Below, piece by piece: positions 16,910-26,031 of a stretch of DNA of 64,000 bases. The stretch spans positions 31,528 to 95,527 of the forward strand of contig NZ_VWMY01000048.1 of the NCBI RefSeq assembly GCF_008905045.1, read 5' to 3'. The DNA is from Streptomyces albicerus. Its GTDB lineage: Bacteria; Actinomycetota; Actinomycetes; Streptomycetales; Streptomycetaceae. The stretch's first letter is position 1. Each line of letters opens with the position of its first letter. The translations under genes and the position numbers were made by a program. Below the pieces are notes generated by a model. It ran no database searches. It saw nothing but the letters and a program-made list of their open reading frames with translations, and was not told the origin of the DNA.

Positions 16910-17643
16910 TACACGCCCTGTTCGAAACCCCCAGCACCTACCGTCCCACCGCCGCGGAGATGGCCGCGCCCGTACCGCCGGTCGAGGCCGTGCTGTTCGA
17001 CTTCAGCAACACGATCTTCCAGATGATCGACCTCGAGACATGGCTGGGCCGAGTCGCCGCCGCCAGCGACCGTGCCGACGTGCTGGAGCAGGCCGGTGCC
17101 GTGGCCGGGATCGCGCGACAACTGCGGGACGCCTTCCGGCTGCCCGCCGTCGTCGCCCTCCAGGAAGGCCGCGACCTCTCCCCCGAGCAGCACCGCCGCG
17201 CCATGCGGGGATGGTGGGGACACGTCGACTTCCTGCGCGGCGTCGAGGAAACGGCCTACCGGGAACTCACCGCACCCGACGCCTGGCTGCCTTACCCCGA
17301 CACCGAACTCACCCTCCGTGCGCTGCGCGCCCGCGGGCTGCGCATCGGGATCGTGAGCGACTTCGCCTGGGATCTGCGGATCCACCTGGCCCGAGCCGGT
17401 CTGGAGGACCTGGTCGACGCGTGCGTGATCTCCTGCGAGGCGGGTCGGGAGAAGCCCGATCCCCAGCTGTTCCTCAAGGCCTGCGCGGACCTCGGTGTCG
17501 ATCTCCGCACCACGCTCATGGTCGGCGACAACCCGGTACGGGACGGCGGCGCCACCGCCTGCGGTATGCGCGCCTACATCCTCCCGGCCGAACAGCGCAC
17601 CGGCGATCGGGGTCTGTCGGAAGTCCTCCGGCTCGTGGCCTGA
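16906..17643 (+). CDS. HAD-superfamily hydrolase with a DxS motif I
   Basis: A 245-residue HAD protein, translationally coupled to the DeoR gene (GTG inside the upstream stop). Motif I reads LFDFSNTIF, so the nucleophilic Asp is present but the usual second Asp (DxD) is Ser. Motif II Ser/Asp is IVSDFAW, motif III Lys is in GREKPDP and motif IV is MVGDNPVRDG. Cap-domain helices fill residues 35-120. Loss of the second Asp is also seen in haloacid dehalogenases and phosphonatases, so phosphatase activity should not be assumed. A role in the polyol pathway is inferred from coupling only. Confidence 0.85.
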   Translation: MIHALFETPSTYRPTAAEMAAPVPPVEAVLFDFSNTIFQMIDLETWLGRVAAASDRADVLEQAGAVAGIARQLRDAFRLPAVVALQEGRDLSPEQHRRAMRGWWGHVDFLRGVEETAYRELTAPDAWLPYPDTELTLRALRARGLRIGIVSDFAWDLRIHLARAGLEDLVDACVISCEAGREKPDPQLFLKACADLGVDLRTTLMVGDNPVRDGGATACGMRAYILPAEQRTGDRGLSEVLRLVA

Positions 17644-17790
17644 CCCACCGCCGGAAGACGGGCGGAGACGGGGGTGGCAAACGGCAGGCCACTGCCGCGT
17701 CCTGGACCCGGTACCGAAAAGGGGTGGCTGCCAGCCGCCGCTCCGGTGCAGCACTCACAACGTCAGGTCGTGTCGGACTGACGGTGGTCT

Positions 17791-17824
17791 CGGTGCGCTC
17801 ACTGGTGTGCCGGTGAGCGCACCG
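17791..17824 (+). terminator. hairpin terminator after the polyol module
   Basis: Perfect 12-bp arms CGGTGCGCTCAC and GTGAGCGCACCG enclose a 10-nt loop, 150 bp after the HAD stop. No T-run follows, which is common in high-GC actinobacteria. It would also insulate the relic and the opposing amidohydrolase to the right. Confidence 0.7.
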
Positions 17825-17893
17825 GCGCGGTGAGGCCCAGCATTCTTCGCTCACCCACGCTGCTTCCGGTTGGGGACCGTGCGCACAGAGGCG

Positions 17894-17991
17894 TCAGGGC
17901 GTTTCCGGCGGAGTCCGGAGACCCTGTACCGCGCCGGTGCCCCACGCCCAAGCCGCGATCTCGACGCGGTTGCGGATGCGGAGCTTGGTCA
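17894..17991 (-). pseudogene. C-terminal relic of a LuxR-type regulator
   Basis: Minus-strand reading gives VTKLRIRNRVEIAAWAW, GTGAVQGLRTPPETP and a stop at 17894. This resembles the last helix and tail of a LuxR-family HTH (pattern K.RNRVEIAAWA). Nothing upstream of it remains, because the amidohydrolase 3' end begins at 17989. A short relic; moderate certainty. Confidence 0.5.
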
Positions 17992-19644
17992 CAGGTCGCC
18001 GTGAACCGCCTCGCCGTCCACGAGGGTCAGGACGGGCCGGGCCGAACTGACCGCTTCCAGGTCGGTCAGCGGGCGGTCGAGGACCACGAGATCGGCGCGG
18101 CGGCCGACGGTGAGCGTGCCGACCTCGTCCTCCGCGTGGTTGGCGTAGGCCGAACCCGCAGTGTAGGCGGCCAGCGCAACGTCCAGGTCAAGGGCGTGCT
18201 GGGACTCCAGGGGGTCGATGAAGACCCCGTCGCCGACCGCGTGCGGGTCCTGACGTGGGCCGAGGCGGGTGGCGGCCGTGTAGATCGCCCAGAAGGGGTT
18301 GGGGTCGGTCACCGGCCAGTCGCTGCCCATGGCGAGGCGGGCGCCGGCCGCCTTCAGCTCCTGGAAGGGGAAGTGCCGGGCCTCCCGTTCGGGTCCGAGG
18401 AGCGGCAGCTTGCGCTCCACGATCTCCTTGTCGCGACGGGCCCACAGGGCCTGGATGTTGGCGATCACGCCGAGTTCCGCGAAGCGCGGCACGTCGTCGG
18501 GGTCGACCACGTCCAGGTGTGCGATCTGGTGCCGGTTGTCGTGGCCGGGGTTGGCCCGTCGGGCCGCTTCGAGGGCGTCGAGGCATTCGCGCACGGCGCG
18601 GTCGCCGACGGCGTGCATGTGGATCTGGAAGCTGCGGCCGTCCAGCTCGCGGCAGATCTCCCGGAGCTCATTGGGGTCGATGAAGGACGCGCCGGTGCCG
18701 GCGTCGTGGTGGACGTCCCCGTAGTAGGGCTGGAGCATGGCGCCCGTACAGTTCTCGCACACTCCGTCCTGCATGACCTTGACGGAGATGGGCCGGAAGC
18801 GGCCGATGGTGCTGGTGGCTCGACGCTCCTCCAGGGAGTCCAGCTGGTCGAGGCCCTTCTCGGCGGCCCACCACAGCGCGCCGACGACCCGCGCGGTGAG
18901 TCTGCCGTCGCCAGCGAGGCGCCGGTAGACGGGCAGAGGGTCCGGCATGCCCCACAGGGATCCGACGCAGGCGTCCTGCCATCCGGTGACGCCCATCGCG
19001 TGCAGATGGCTCTGTGCCGCCAGGAGCGCCTGTTCGGCGAACTCGTCGCTGACCGGCGGCAGCAGGTCGGTGACGAGGTCACCGGCCCGCTCCACCAGCA
19101 CTCCCGTGGCGACACCGTCGGCATCGCGGTTGATGCGGCCGTTGACAGGGTCCGGGGTGTGGTCATCGATCTTGGCGAGTTCCAGGGCCCTGCTGTTCGC
19201 CCAGACGCCGTGGCCGTCGTGGCTGACGAACACCGCGGGCCGGTTGGGGACCAGTTCGTCCAGGAGGGCCCGGGAGGGCAGTCCGCCCGGGAAGGTGTCC
19301 CCGTACCACCCGGTGCCGCTGATCCACTCCAGTTCGGGATGGCTGTCGGCGTAGGTCCGGATGGTGGAACGGTACCGGTCGAGTGCGTGCGGCAGACGGG
19401 ACAGGTCGCAGGTCAGCAGCTGTACACCGGCGGCCATGGGGTGGACGTGGGCGTCGGTGAAACCGGGCAGGACCGTGGCGCCGCCCGCGTCGACGATCCG
19501 GGTGTCGTGTCCGGCCAGATCGGCCAGTGGTTCCCGGTCCATCGCGCTGATCCGTCCCTGCGTGACGGCCAGGGACGTGATGTCCGGTTGCTCGGTGTGG
19601 ACCTTGGCATTGACGATGACGAGGTCGGGTCGGGTGGTGCTCAC
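17989..19644 (-). CDS. amidohydrolase family protein (YtcJ-like)
   Basis: A 551-residue amidohydrolase of the YtcJ/amidohydrolase 3 type. The metal-binding HxH is in GFTDAHVHP, later landmarks are QIHMHAVGDRAV, HQIAHLDVVD and MGSDWPVTDPNPF, and the C-terminal strand domain has VGRRADLVVLDRP. Family members hydrolyse amide or formamide bonds of poorly defined substrates. GTG 19644 is preferred as start because the N-terminal beta strand (DLVIVNAKV) follows directly and GAAGGG is upstream. Gap to the NCS1 permease is only 23 bp, so the permease probably brings in its substrate. Confidence 0.88.
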   Translation of the reverse strand: MSTTRPDLVIVNAKVHTEQPDITSLAVTQGRISAMDREPLADLAGHDTRIVDAGGATVLPGFTDAHVHPMAAGVQLLTCDLSRLPHALDRYRSTIRTYADSHPELEWISGTGWYGDTFPGGLPSRALLDELVPNRPAVFVSHDGHGVWANSRALELAKIDDHTPDPVNGRINRDADGVATGVLVERAGDLVTDLLPPVSDEFAEQALLAAQSHLHAMGVTGWQDACVGSLWGMPDPLPVYRRLAGDGRLTARVVGALWWAAEKGLDQLDSLEERRATSTIGRFRPISVKVMQDGVCENCTGAMLQPYYGDVHHDAGTGASFIDPNELREICRELDGRSFQIHMHAVGDRAVRECLDALEAARRANPGHDNRHQIAHLDVVDPDDVPRFAELGVIANIQALWARRDKEIVERKLPLLGPEREARHFPFQELKAAGARLAMGSDWPVTDPNPFWAIYTAATRLGPRQDPHAVGDGVFIDPLESQHALDLDVALAAYTAGSAYANHAEDEVGTLTVGRRADLVVLDRPLTDLEAVSSARPVLTLVDGEAVHGDL

Positions 19645-19667
19645 GGCGGTCCCTTCTGCGGGCGGGT

Positions 19668-21116
19668 TCAGCGGGTGGCGGCGACGGAGACGTCGGGCCG
19701 GGGTTGCTGGGAACGCCGTGCGACCAGCCAGTAGAGGCATCCGCTCACGGCGAGCCCGACCAGCCAGGCGAGGTCGATGCCGCCGATCTCGGCGGCGACG
19801 GGACCCACGTACATCGGCAGGACCACGAAGGGGATCTGCACGGCCAGCCCTACGAGATAGACGACCAGGGCCGGAACGTTCCAGGAGCCGTACGGGCCTC
19901 CACCGGGCGCGAAGAAGGCCGGTACGTTGTAGTGCCCGTCACGGATAACGAAGTAGTCGACCAGGTTGATCGCCGACCACGGCACGAGGACGTAGAGGAG
20001 CACGGTGATGAAATTGGTGAACGAGGTGAGGAAGCCGCCCGTCGCGGCCAGCGCGACGACCACTCCGACAACGTGCAGGACTCCGGAGGTCACCAGTCGT
20101 GCCTTCAGACCGGGCAGCCAGCCGGGCTTGAAGGTCTCGGCGAGGGTGAGGGTGTTGAGGGTGGCGCAGTAGACGTTGCCGGCGTTGCCGAGTGCCGAGG
20201 CACCCGCGAAGGCCAGCAGGACGGTCGTGGACAGGCCTCCGGTGAGTGAGGCGAGACCGCCGACCACGTCGTCGCCCTTGGCCGCGGATCCGACCAGGCA
20301 CCCCAGGGTCATGACGAGCACCGAGCTGATCAACGTTCCACCGTAGGTCGCCCAGAAGGCGGCGCGCGCGCCGGAGCCGGACGGCATGTAGCGGGAGTAG
20401 TCCGAGACGTACGGGGCGTAGGCGATCTGCCACACCGCTCCCACGGCGATCATGGAGACGAAGCCGGTACCGGAGAAGGTTCCCGCGGTCAGCGCGCCGT
20501 CGGGCACCCCGGAGACCAGGATCCAGACGAGGGAGGCGAGGACCAGCAGGCCGACCACGACGGCACTGACCGTGATGATCACCTTGATGAGCCGCAGACC
20601 GATGACGGTGATGGCCATGCTGACGACGGCCGCTCCGACGATGGCGGCGGTCGGATCGACGGCGGAGTAGACGCCGTGCAGGGACTGCGCTCCGACGACG
20701 AGGTTGGAGATGTAGAAGCCCATGAACATCACCATGGCGACCAGGACCACGAGGGCGGCGCCCTTGGTGCCGAACTGTCCGCGGGCCTGGATCATCTGCG
20801 GCACGCCCAGTTGGGGTCCTTGGGATGCGTGCAGGGCCATGAAGACGCCGCCCACCAGGTTGCCGATCACGACGGCGAGCAGCGCCCATCCGAACGGCAG
20901 GGCGAAGGCGGTGGTGGCGAGCGCGCCGGTGATGACCGTGAGCGGCAGCATGTTGACGCCCAGCCAGATGCCGAAGACACCGCGGGCGGTGCCCGTGCGT
21001 TCCGCTTCGGGGATGGGGCCGATGGTGTGCTGTTCCATCAGGCCGGAGGTGCCAGGGGTTTCGGCGGCTTGCACGGGGGCCGCTTCGGGTGCGGCCGGGG
21101 CTCTGTCGGTCGTCAT
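19668..21116 (-). CDS. NCS1-family purine/cytosine-type permease
   Basis: A 482-residue membrane protein with about 12 helices of the nucleobase:cation symporter-1 family (CodB/purine permease type). Landmarks: GVFGIWLGVNMLPLTVITG in helix 1 and GPQLGVPQMIQARGQFG, which corresponds to the family's substrate-site helix. The family takes up nucleobases, hydantoins or small N-heterocycles. It is co-directional with amidohydrolase, APC permease, aminotransferase and aldehyde dehydrogenase genes, which suggests uptake of an amide or heterocycle opened by the amidohydrolase. Confidence 0.9.
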   Translation of the reverse strand: MTTDRAPAAPEAAPVQAAETPGTSGLMEQHTIGPIPEAERTGTARGVFGIWLGVNMLPLTVITGALATTAFALPFGWALLAVVIGNLVGGVFMALHASQGPQLGVPQMIQARGQFGTKGAALVVLVAMVMFMGFYISNLVVGAQSLHGVYSAVDPTAAIVGAAVVSMAITVIGLRLIKVIITVSAVVVGLLVLASLVWILVSGVPDGALTAGTFSGTGFVSMIAVGAVWQIAYAPYVSDYSRYMPSGSGARAAFWATYGGTLISSVLVMTLGCLVGSAAKGDDVVGGLASLTGGLSTTVLLAFAGASALGNAGNVYCATLNTLTLAETFKPGWLPGLKARLVTSGVLHVVGVVVALAATGGFLTSFTNFITVLLYVLVPWSAINLVDYFVIRDGHYNVPAFFAPGGGPYGSWNVPALVVYLVGLAVQIPFVVLPMYVGPVAAEIGGIDLAWLVGLAVSGCLYWLVARRSQQPRPDVSVAATR

Positions 21117-21255
21117 CGGTCGGTGCCTTTCGTGCCGAGTATGGGGAGCGTCGGCCGGAGCCGGGGTTGCCTGGTGCGGGCGCTCGAGAATGCGCCGGGG
21201 TGGAGGGAGCGCGGACGGTTCCGTTCGAGAACTGCGGATTCTCCGGTGCCGGTGG

Positions 21256-22764
21256 TCACGGACCGGCTTTTGGGATGGCCGCGTCGGGCGGTTCGATGGG
21301 CTGCCGACGAGCCGCGAGCAGGCCGACAGCTCCGACGGCCAGGAGCAGGGCGACGGTGCCGAGGGTGAACGCCTCGAACGACGCGCGAGAAACTCCCCAG
21401 ACGTCCTGGAAGACGTAGTCGATACCGAGAAGCCCTTCCAGGACGCCTGGGAAGAGCGCCGACCACGATCCGATGGCGATCCAGACGTAGACGAGTGCCG
21501 CGCACAGCAGGAACCCGGCGTTGCCGAAGGGGACGCGGTAGGGGCGTACGACGTGGGGCCGGCGCAGCCGGAGGACGACCAGGGCGGGGACGACCACCAG
21601 GTAGGACAGGAGCAGGGTGGTGACGGCCACGGTGAGCACGACCGCGAAGACGGCGCCCGCGTCGCCGTCGGCGAGTTGCATGGCGGCCAGCATGAACACG
21701 GTGGCCACCGCCCCGGAGAGCAGGTTGGTCCGGACCGGCGTGCCGAGCCTGGGGTGGAAGGCTCCGAGGTAGCGGGTGAAGAAGGCGCCGTCGGCGGAGG
21801 CCATGGCCTGCATGCGGTCGCTGACGATCATCCAGGCGCTGCCCTGGGTGAGAAGGGCGAAGACGAACACGACGGCGGTGAGCGTCAGCAGAGGGCCGGA
21901 CGCGCTGCCATAGATACCGAAGACGAGGCGGGCGCCCTCCATGAATCCGCCGATGCCGGTGACCTCCTGCGCCGGTACGACGGCCAGCAGCGCGAGGACC
22001 GGCAGCAGGTAGCAGCAGGCGGCGACGGTGGCGGAACGCCCCAGGGCGGTGGGTACGTCACGCTGCGGGTCGTGCATCTCCTCGCCGGCGGCGTTGGGGG
22101 CTTCGAAGCCGACGTAGGCGAACAGCAGGATCGGCACAAGGGCGAGGAAGCCGGCTGTGGTCGGGGTGAACCGGGCGTCGGTGAGTCCCTGGAATCCGTG
22201 TTCGAGTCCGTAGAGCACGGCAGTGAGACTGAACAGTGCGAGGGCGAGGACCTTCACCAGGGCGCCGGCGGTGGTGATCCACTTCCCCCGCCGCAGGGAG
22301 ACGACGGCCGTGAGGATGGCGGCCCAGACGAACAGCAGCTTGAACGCGTAGTCGGCGACGGTGCCCGAGCCCAGGGGGAAGACGAAGCCGTCCCAGGTCT
22401 CGGCGGCGAGGAAGACCAGGGAGCCACCCAGCCAGATCGGGTTGGTGACCCAGTAGAACAGCGTCGTGAGTGCGGCTGCCGGGCGGCCGAAAGCGAGTTT
22501 CACCCAGACGTACGGCCCCCCTTCCTGGGGGAACGCGGCGCCGGTCTCGGCGAACAGCAGGGCGTACGGGATGAGGAAGAACAGGGCGATGGCCGCCGTC
22601 CACGTGACGGCCTCGCCGCCGCCGGTGGCGATCTGTCCGACGGTGTCGAAGGAGATGACCGCGGCGACGGCCAGGGCGGTGATGTCGAAACGCTTCAGAC
22701 TGCGCTGCAGACCGGTGGCGGTGTCCGGCGTGCGCGATGCTGCGGAGGTGAGGTCGGAGGACAC
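21256..22764 (-). CDS. APC-superfamily amino acid/amine permease
   Basis: A 502-residue transporter with about 12 helices. The helix 1 motif region is FDTVGQIATGGGEAVTW and the helix 2 region is FPQEGGPYVWVKLAFG. Helix 6 contains YVGFEAPNAAGEEM, a typical substrate-site element of amino acid/polyamine permeases. Neighbouring aminotransferase and aldehyde dehydrogenase genes on the same strand suggest it imports an amine or omega-amino acid. Spacing is 128 bp to the aminotransferase and 139 bp to the NCS1 gene. Confidence 0.9.
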   Translation of the reverse strand: MSSDLTSAASRTPDTATGLQRSLKRFDITALAVAAVISFDTVGQIATGGGEAVTWTAAIALFFLIPYALLFAETGAAFPQEGGPYVWVKLAFGRPAAALTTLFYWVTNPIWLGGSLVFLAAETWDGFVFPLGSGTVADYAFKLLFVWAAILTAVVSLRRGKWITTAGALVKVLALALFSLTAVLYGLEHGFQGLTDARFTPTTAGFLALVPILLFAYVGFEAPNAAGEEMHDPQRDVPTALGRSATVAACCYLLPVLALLAVVPAQEVTGIGGFMEGARLVFGIYGSASGPLLTLTAVVFVFALLTQGSAWMIVSDRMQAMASADGAFFTRYLGAFHPRLGTPVRTNLLSGAVATVFMLAAMQLADGDAGAVFAVVLTVAVTTLLLSYLVVVPALVVLRLRRPHVVRPYRVPFGNAGFLLCAALVYVWIAIGSWSALFPGVLEGLLGIDYVFQDVWGVSRASFEAFTLGTVALLLAVGAVGLLAARRQPIEPPDAAIPKAGP

Positions 22765-22892
22765 GGGCGGTTCCTTGGACGGGGAGAGGGGACTGCGGGC
22801 GAGCGCGTGCGGGCGCGGCGACGGCGTGGGGGTCCGTGTCAGGTGGTGCTGTTCGGGGAGACCCGGCGGTGCACCGGGTCTCCCGAAGGGTG

Positions 22893-24245
22893 TCAGGCGG
22901 GGCGGATCTCGCCGGTGGGTTCGGTGCGTTCCAGGACGCCGCGCAGGGCCGAGGCTGCTTCCTTGGCCTCGGTCTCGGTCATGATCAGCGGCGGGGACAG
23001 CACCAGGCTGTGTGCGGAGTCGCGGACGATGACGCCGGTCTCGCGGCGGATGACGTCGTGCGGCATCCGGTCGGGGTTCAGGGGCAGGGGGGTGCGGGTG
23101 GCACGGTCGGCGACGAGTTCGACGGCGAGCATCATGCCCACGGAGCGGATCTCGCCGACGACCGGCAGGTCGCCCAGCTGGGACTCGAGTTCGGCGTGGA
23201 GGAAGGCGCCGAGGCTGGTGGCGCGGGTGAGCAGGCCCTCCTTCTCGATGATGTCGAGGTTGGCGAGGGCGACAGCGGTGGCGACCGGGTGGCCGTTGTA
23301 GGTGTAGCCCATGGGGAAACCGTGGTCACGCAGCAGGACCTCGGCGACGTGGTCGCCGACCAGGAGTGCGCCGAGCGGGACATAGCCGGAGGTGATGCCC
23401 TTGGCGGTGACGATGATGTCCGGGGTGACGCCGAAGTACTGGGCGGCGAACCACTTCCCCACGCGTCCGTACGCGGTGACGACCTCGTCGAAGATGAGCA
23501 GGATGCCGTGCCGGTCGAGGACCTCGCGCACCCGGGGCCAGTAGTCGGCCGGCGGCACGAGCATCCCGCCGACGCCCATGATGGGTTCACCGATCATCGC
23601 GGCGATGTTTCCCGGGCCGATCTCCGCGATGCGCTCCTCCAGTTCCCGGATGAGGAAGTCGGTGGGGTCCTGGCCGTCGTACAGCTCGGTGCGGTACGGC
23701 CACGGCGGGGTGAGGTGGGAGACGTGCGGCATCATCGGGGCGAAGCCCTCGTGGTAGACGGGGAAGCCGGTGGCCGAGCCGCCGCCGTAGCCGATGCCGT
23801 GGTAGGCCTTGCTGCGCGCCAGGATCCAGGTCCGGCTGCCCTCGCCGCGGCGGTGGTGGTAGTAGCGGGCCATCTTGATCGCCGCTTCGTTGCCCTCCGA
23901 ACCACCGGAGGTGAAGTACACGTGGTTCAGCGGGTCGGGGGCCAGGGAGGCCAACCGGGCGGCGAGCGCGATCGCGCGGTCGTTGGAGAACTCCCAGAAG
24001 CTGGTGAAGTACTCCAGCTTCTTCATCTGCTCGTGGGCGACGTCGGCAAGGTCCGTGCGGCCGTGTCCGACCTGGGCGAGCCACAGGCCGCCCGTGGCGT
24101 CGAGGTAGCCGCGGCCCTCGGAGTCGGTCAGGCGACAGCCCGATCCCTCGGTCATCACGACGCGCTCGGTGGCCGTGCCCGGCAGGTAGGGGTGAATGAT
24201 GTGTGCTCGGTCCAGGCGGGTGAGGTCCGCGGCGTCGAGGGTCAT
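22893..24245 (-). CDS. class III (omega-) aminotransferase
   Basis: A 450-residue fold type I PLP enzyme. The Schiff-base Lys is in VTAKGITSGYVPLG, the PLP-ring Asp in LIFDEVVTAYGR, the phosphate-binding turn in TSGGSEGNEA, and the conserved Arg/Gly region in NHVYFTSGG. The family moves the terminal amino group of diamines, beta-alanine, GABA or taurine to pyruvate or 2-oxoglutarate, leaving an aldehyde. The aldehyde dehydrogenase gene 70 bp upstream on the same strand would oxidise that product. Substrate specificity cannot be read from sequence. Confidence 0.92.
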   Translation of the reverse strand: MTLDAADLTRLDRAHIIHPYLPGTATERVVMTEGSGCRLTDSEGRGYLDATGGLWLAQVGHGRTDLADVAHEQMKKLEYFTSFWEFSNDRAIALAARLASLAPDPLNHVYFTSGGSEGNEAAIKMARYYHHRRGEGSRTWILARSKAYHGIGYGGGSATGFPVYHEGFAPMMPHVSHLTPPWPYRTELYDGQDPTDFLIRELEERIAEIGPGNIAAMIGEPIMGVGGMLVPPADYWPRVREVLDRHGILLIFDEVVTAYGRVGKWFAAQYFGVTPDIIVTAKGITSGYVPLGALLVGDHVAEVLLRDHGFPMGYTYNGHPVATAVALANLDIIEKEGLLTRATSLGAFLHAELESQLGDLPVVGEIRSVGMMLAVELVADRATRTPLPLNPDRMPHDVIRRETGVIVRDSAHSLVLSPPLIMTETEAKEAASALRGVLERTEPTGEIRPA

Positions 24246-24315
24246 GGGTGGTGCGTCCTTTGCTCGGTGCGGGTGCCGGTGGGGAGCCGGCCGGGCCGAT
24301 CGGTCGCCAGGCCGG

Positions 24316-25788
24316 TCAGCCGTAGGCGATCCAGGTGGTCTTCAGGCCGGTGTACTTGTCGAAGGAGTGCAGGGAGAGGTCGCGGCCGTGGCCGGACTGC
24401 TTGAACCCGCCGAAGGGTGTGAAGGGGCTGAGCGCGTCGACGGTGTTGACGGAGACGGTGCCCGCCCGGAGGGCGTCGGCGACGCGGTGTGCGCGGCCGA
24501 GGTCCCGCGTCCACACGGACGCGGCGAGACCGTACGCGGAGTCGTTGGCCAGGCGGACCGCCTCGGCCTCGTCGCGGAAGGGCAGCACCGTCAGGACGGG
24601 GCCGAACAGCTCTTCGAGTACGAGCGGGCTGTCAGGGGCCAAGCCGGTGACGACGGTCGGGTCGAGGTAGGCGCCTTCGCGGTCGGGACGGGTGCCGCCG
24701 CACACGAGCGTGCCGCCCGCAGACCGCACCGCGTTCAGGACGCGATCCACCTGGGTCTCGTCGACCAGTGGGCCGAGCCGGGTGGCGGGATCGAGCGGGT
24801 CGCCCGGCAGCCATGAACGGGCGTGCTCGGCGACCCTGGACGTGAAGTCCTGCGCGACGGACGCCTCGACGAGCAGGCGGGTGTTGGCGGAGCACACCTG
24901 TCCGGCGTTGTAGGCGAATCCCCAGGCGGCGCGTTCCGCGGCGGCCTCCAGGTCGGCGTCGGCGAAGACCAGGTTGGGGCTCTTGCCACCGGCCTCGGGC
25001 CACACCTGCTTCATGTTCGACTCGGCCGAGTAGGCGAGGAACCGCTTGGCCACGGCGGTGGATCCGGTGAACACCAGGGTGTCGACGTCCGGGTGGAGTC
25101 CGAGTGCCCGGCCGGTCACCTCGCCGGGGCCGGGGACGACGTTCAGTACGCCGTCGGGAAGTCCCGCCTCCGCGGCGAGTTGGGCCAGGAGCAGCGCCGA
25201 CAGCGGTGACTGTTCGGCCGGTTTGAGCACGACGCTGTTGCCAGCCGCCAGAGCGGGCGCCAGTTTCCAGCTCGCGATGTCGAGCGGGAAGTTCCAGGGC
25301 ACCACCGCGCCGACGACGCCCAGCGGAGCGCGGCGCACCAGGGCGAGGTTGCCGGGCGGAGCAGGCGCGACCTCGTCGTACAGCTTGTCGACGGCCTCGG
25401 CGTACCAGGCGAAGACACCAGCCGCGCCGGGGACGTCGGTGCCGTACGACTCGGCGATGGGCTTGCCCATGTCGAGGGTGTCGCAGAGGGCGAGTTCCTC
25501 GCCATGGACGTCGATGAGGCGGGCCAGCTCCAGCAGAACGCGCTTGCGTTCCGCGGGCGCGGTGCGCGACCACCGGCCGTCCTCGAAGGAGGCACGGGCC
25601 GCGGACACGGCCCGGCCGACGTCGGCGGCCGAGCCGACCGCCACATCGGCGGTGGTCTTGCCGGTGGCGGGGTTCACAGTGGGCAGCCACTGATCGTCGG
25701 AAGGTTCGCTCCACGCTCCGTCGATGAAGAGGCGCGTGCGTGGCACGAGCCCGGCGGCACGCTGCCGCCAGTGCGAGTACGTCGTCAT
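24316..25788 (-). CDS. NAD(P)-dependent aldehyde dehydrogenase
   Basis: A 490-residue ALDH. Catalytic Cys is in NAGQVCSANTR, general-base Glu in PEAGGKSPNLVF, oxyanion Asn in VPWNFPLD, and the coenzyme motif is FTGSTAVAKRFL. The N-terminal LFIDGAWSEP and NPATGKTTADV resemble gamma-aminobutyraldehyde-type enzymes (PuuC branch). It is the first gene of a five-gene minus-strand run with the aminotransferase, two permeases and the amidohydrolase, transcribed from the spacer shared with the TetR gene at 26032. Likely role: oxidation of the aminotransferase product to an acid. Confidence 0.92.
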   Translation of the reverse strand: MTTYSHWRQRAAGLVPRTRLFIDGAWSEPSDDQWLPTVNPATGKTTADVAVGSAADVGRAVSAARASFEDGRWSRTAPAERKRVLLELARLIDVHGEELALCDTLDMGKPIAESYGTDVPGAAGVFAWYAEAVDKLYDEVAPAPPGNLALVRRAPLGVVGAVVPWNFPLDIASWKLAPALAAGNSVVLKPAEQSPLSALLLAQLAAEAGLPDGVLNVVPGPGEVTGRALGLHPDVDTLVFTGSTAVAKRFLAYSAESNMKQVWPEAGGKSPNLVFADADLEAAAERAAWGFAYNAGQVCSANTRLLVEASVAQDFTSRVAEHARSWLPGDPLDPATRLGPLVDETQVDRVLNAVRSAGGTLVCGGTRPDREGAYLDPTVVTGLAPDSPLVLEELFGPVLTVLPFRDEAEAVRLANDSAYGLAASVWTRDLGRAHRVADALRAGTVSVNTVDALSPFTPFGGFKQSGHGRDLSLHSFDKYTGLKTTWIAYG

Positions 25789-25934
25789 GCTGTGGCCTTC
25801 GATTGCGTTGTGGGACCCGGGCGAAACGGCGCCCGTCCGGATCTCTTGTGGCCCGGGCCGTGTGAGGGTGCCGCCCGAAGAGGCCGGGCGGAACCAAGGC
25901 GAGACAGCTCCACAGGAGAGGTCCGCACGATTTC

Positions 25935-25952
25935 TTTGAGTCGAGATTCAAA
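25935..25952. promoter_or_regulatory. probable TetR operator in the ALDH/TetR divergent spacer
   Basis: An 18-bp inverted repeat, TTTGAGTC and GATTCAAA halves, pairing at 7 of 9 positions, lies 147 bp before the ALDH start and 80 bp before the TetR start. The surrounding 60 bp is AT-rich for this genome. Role as the operator of the TetR protein at 26032 is inferred. Confidence 0.5.
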
Positions 25953-26031
25953 CAATTGGTGACTCAGCCGTCAATGCTCGGAGCACGAACTTCTTGCAGA
26001 AGATGGTCCGAGTAACAGAGAATTAACCGCC

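Noticed and set aside
20722..23301. 859-codon plus-strand frame opposite the APC and NCS1 permeases
   Set aside because: Low-complexity shadow; opposite-strand genes have membrane-protein patterns and family motifs.
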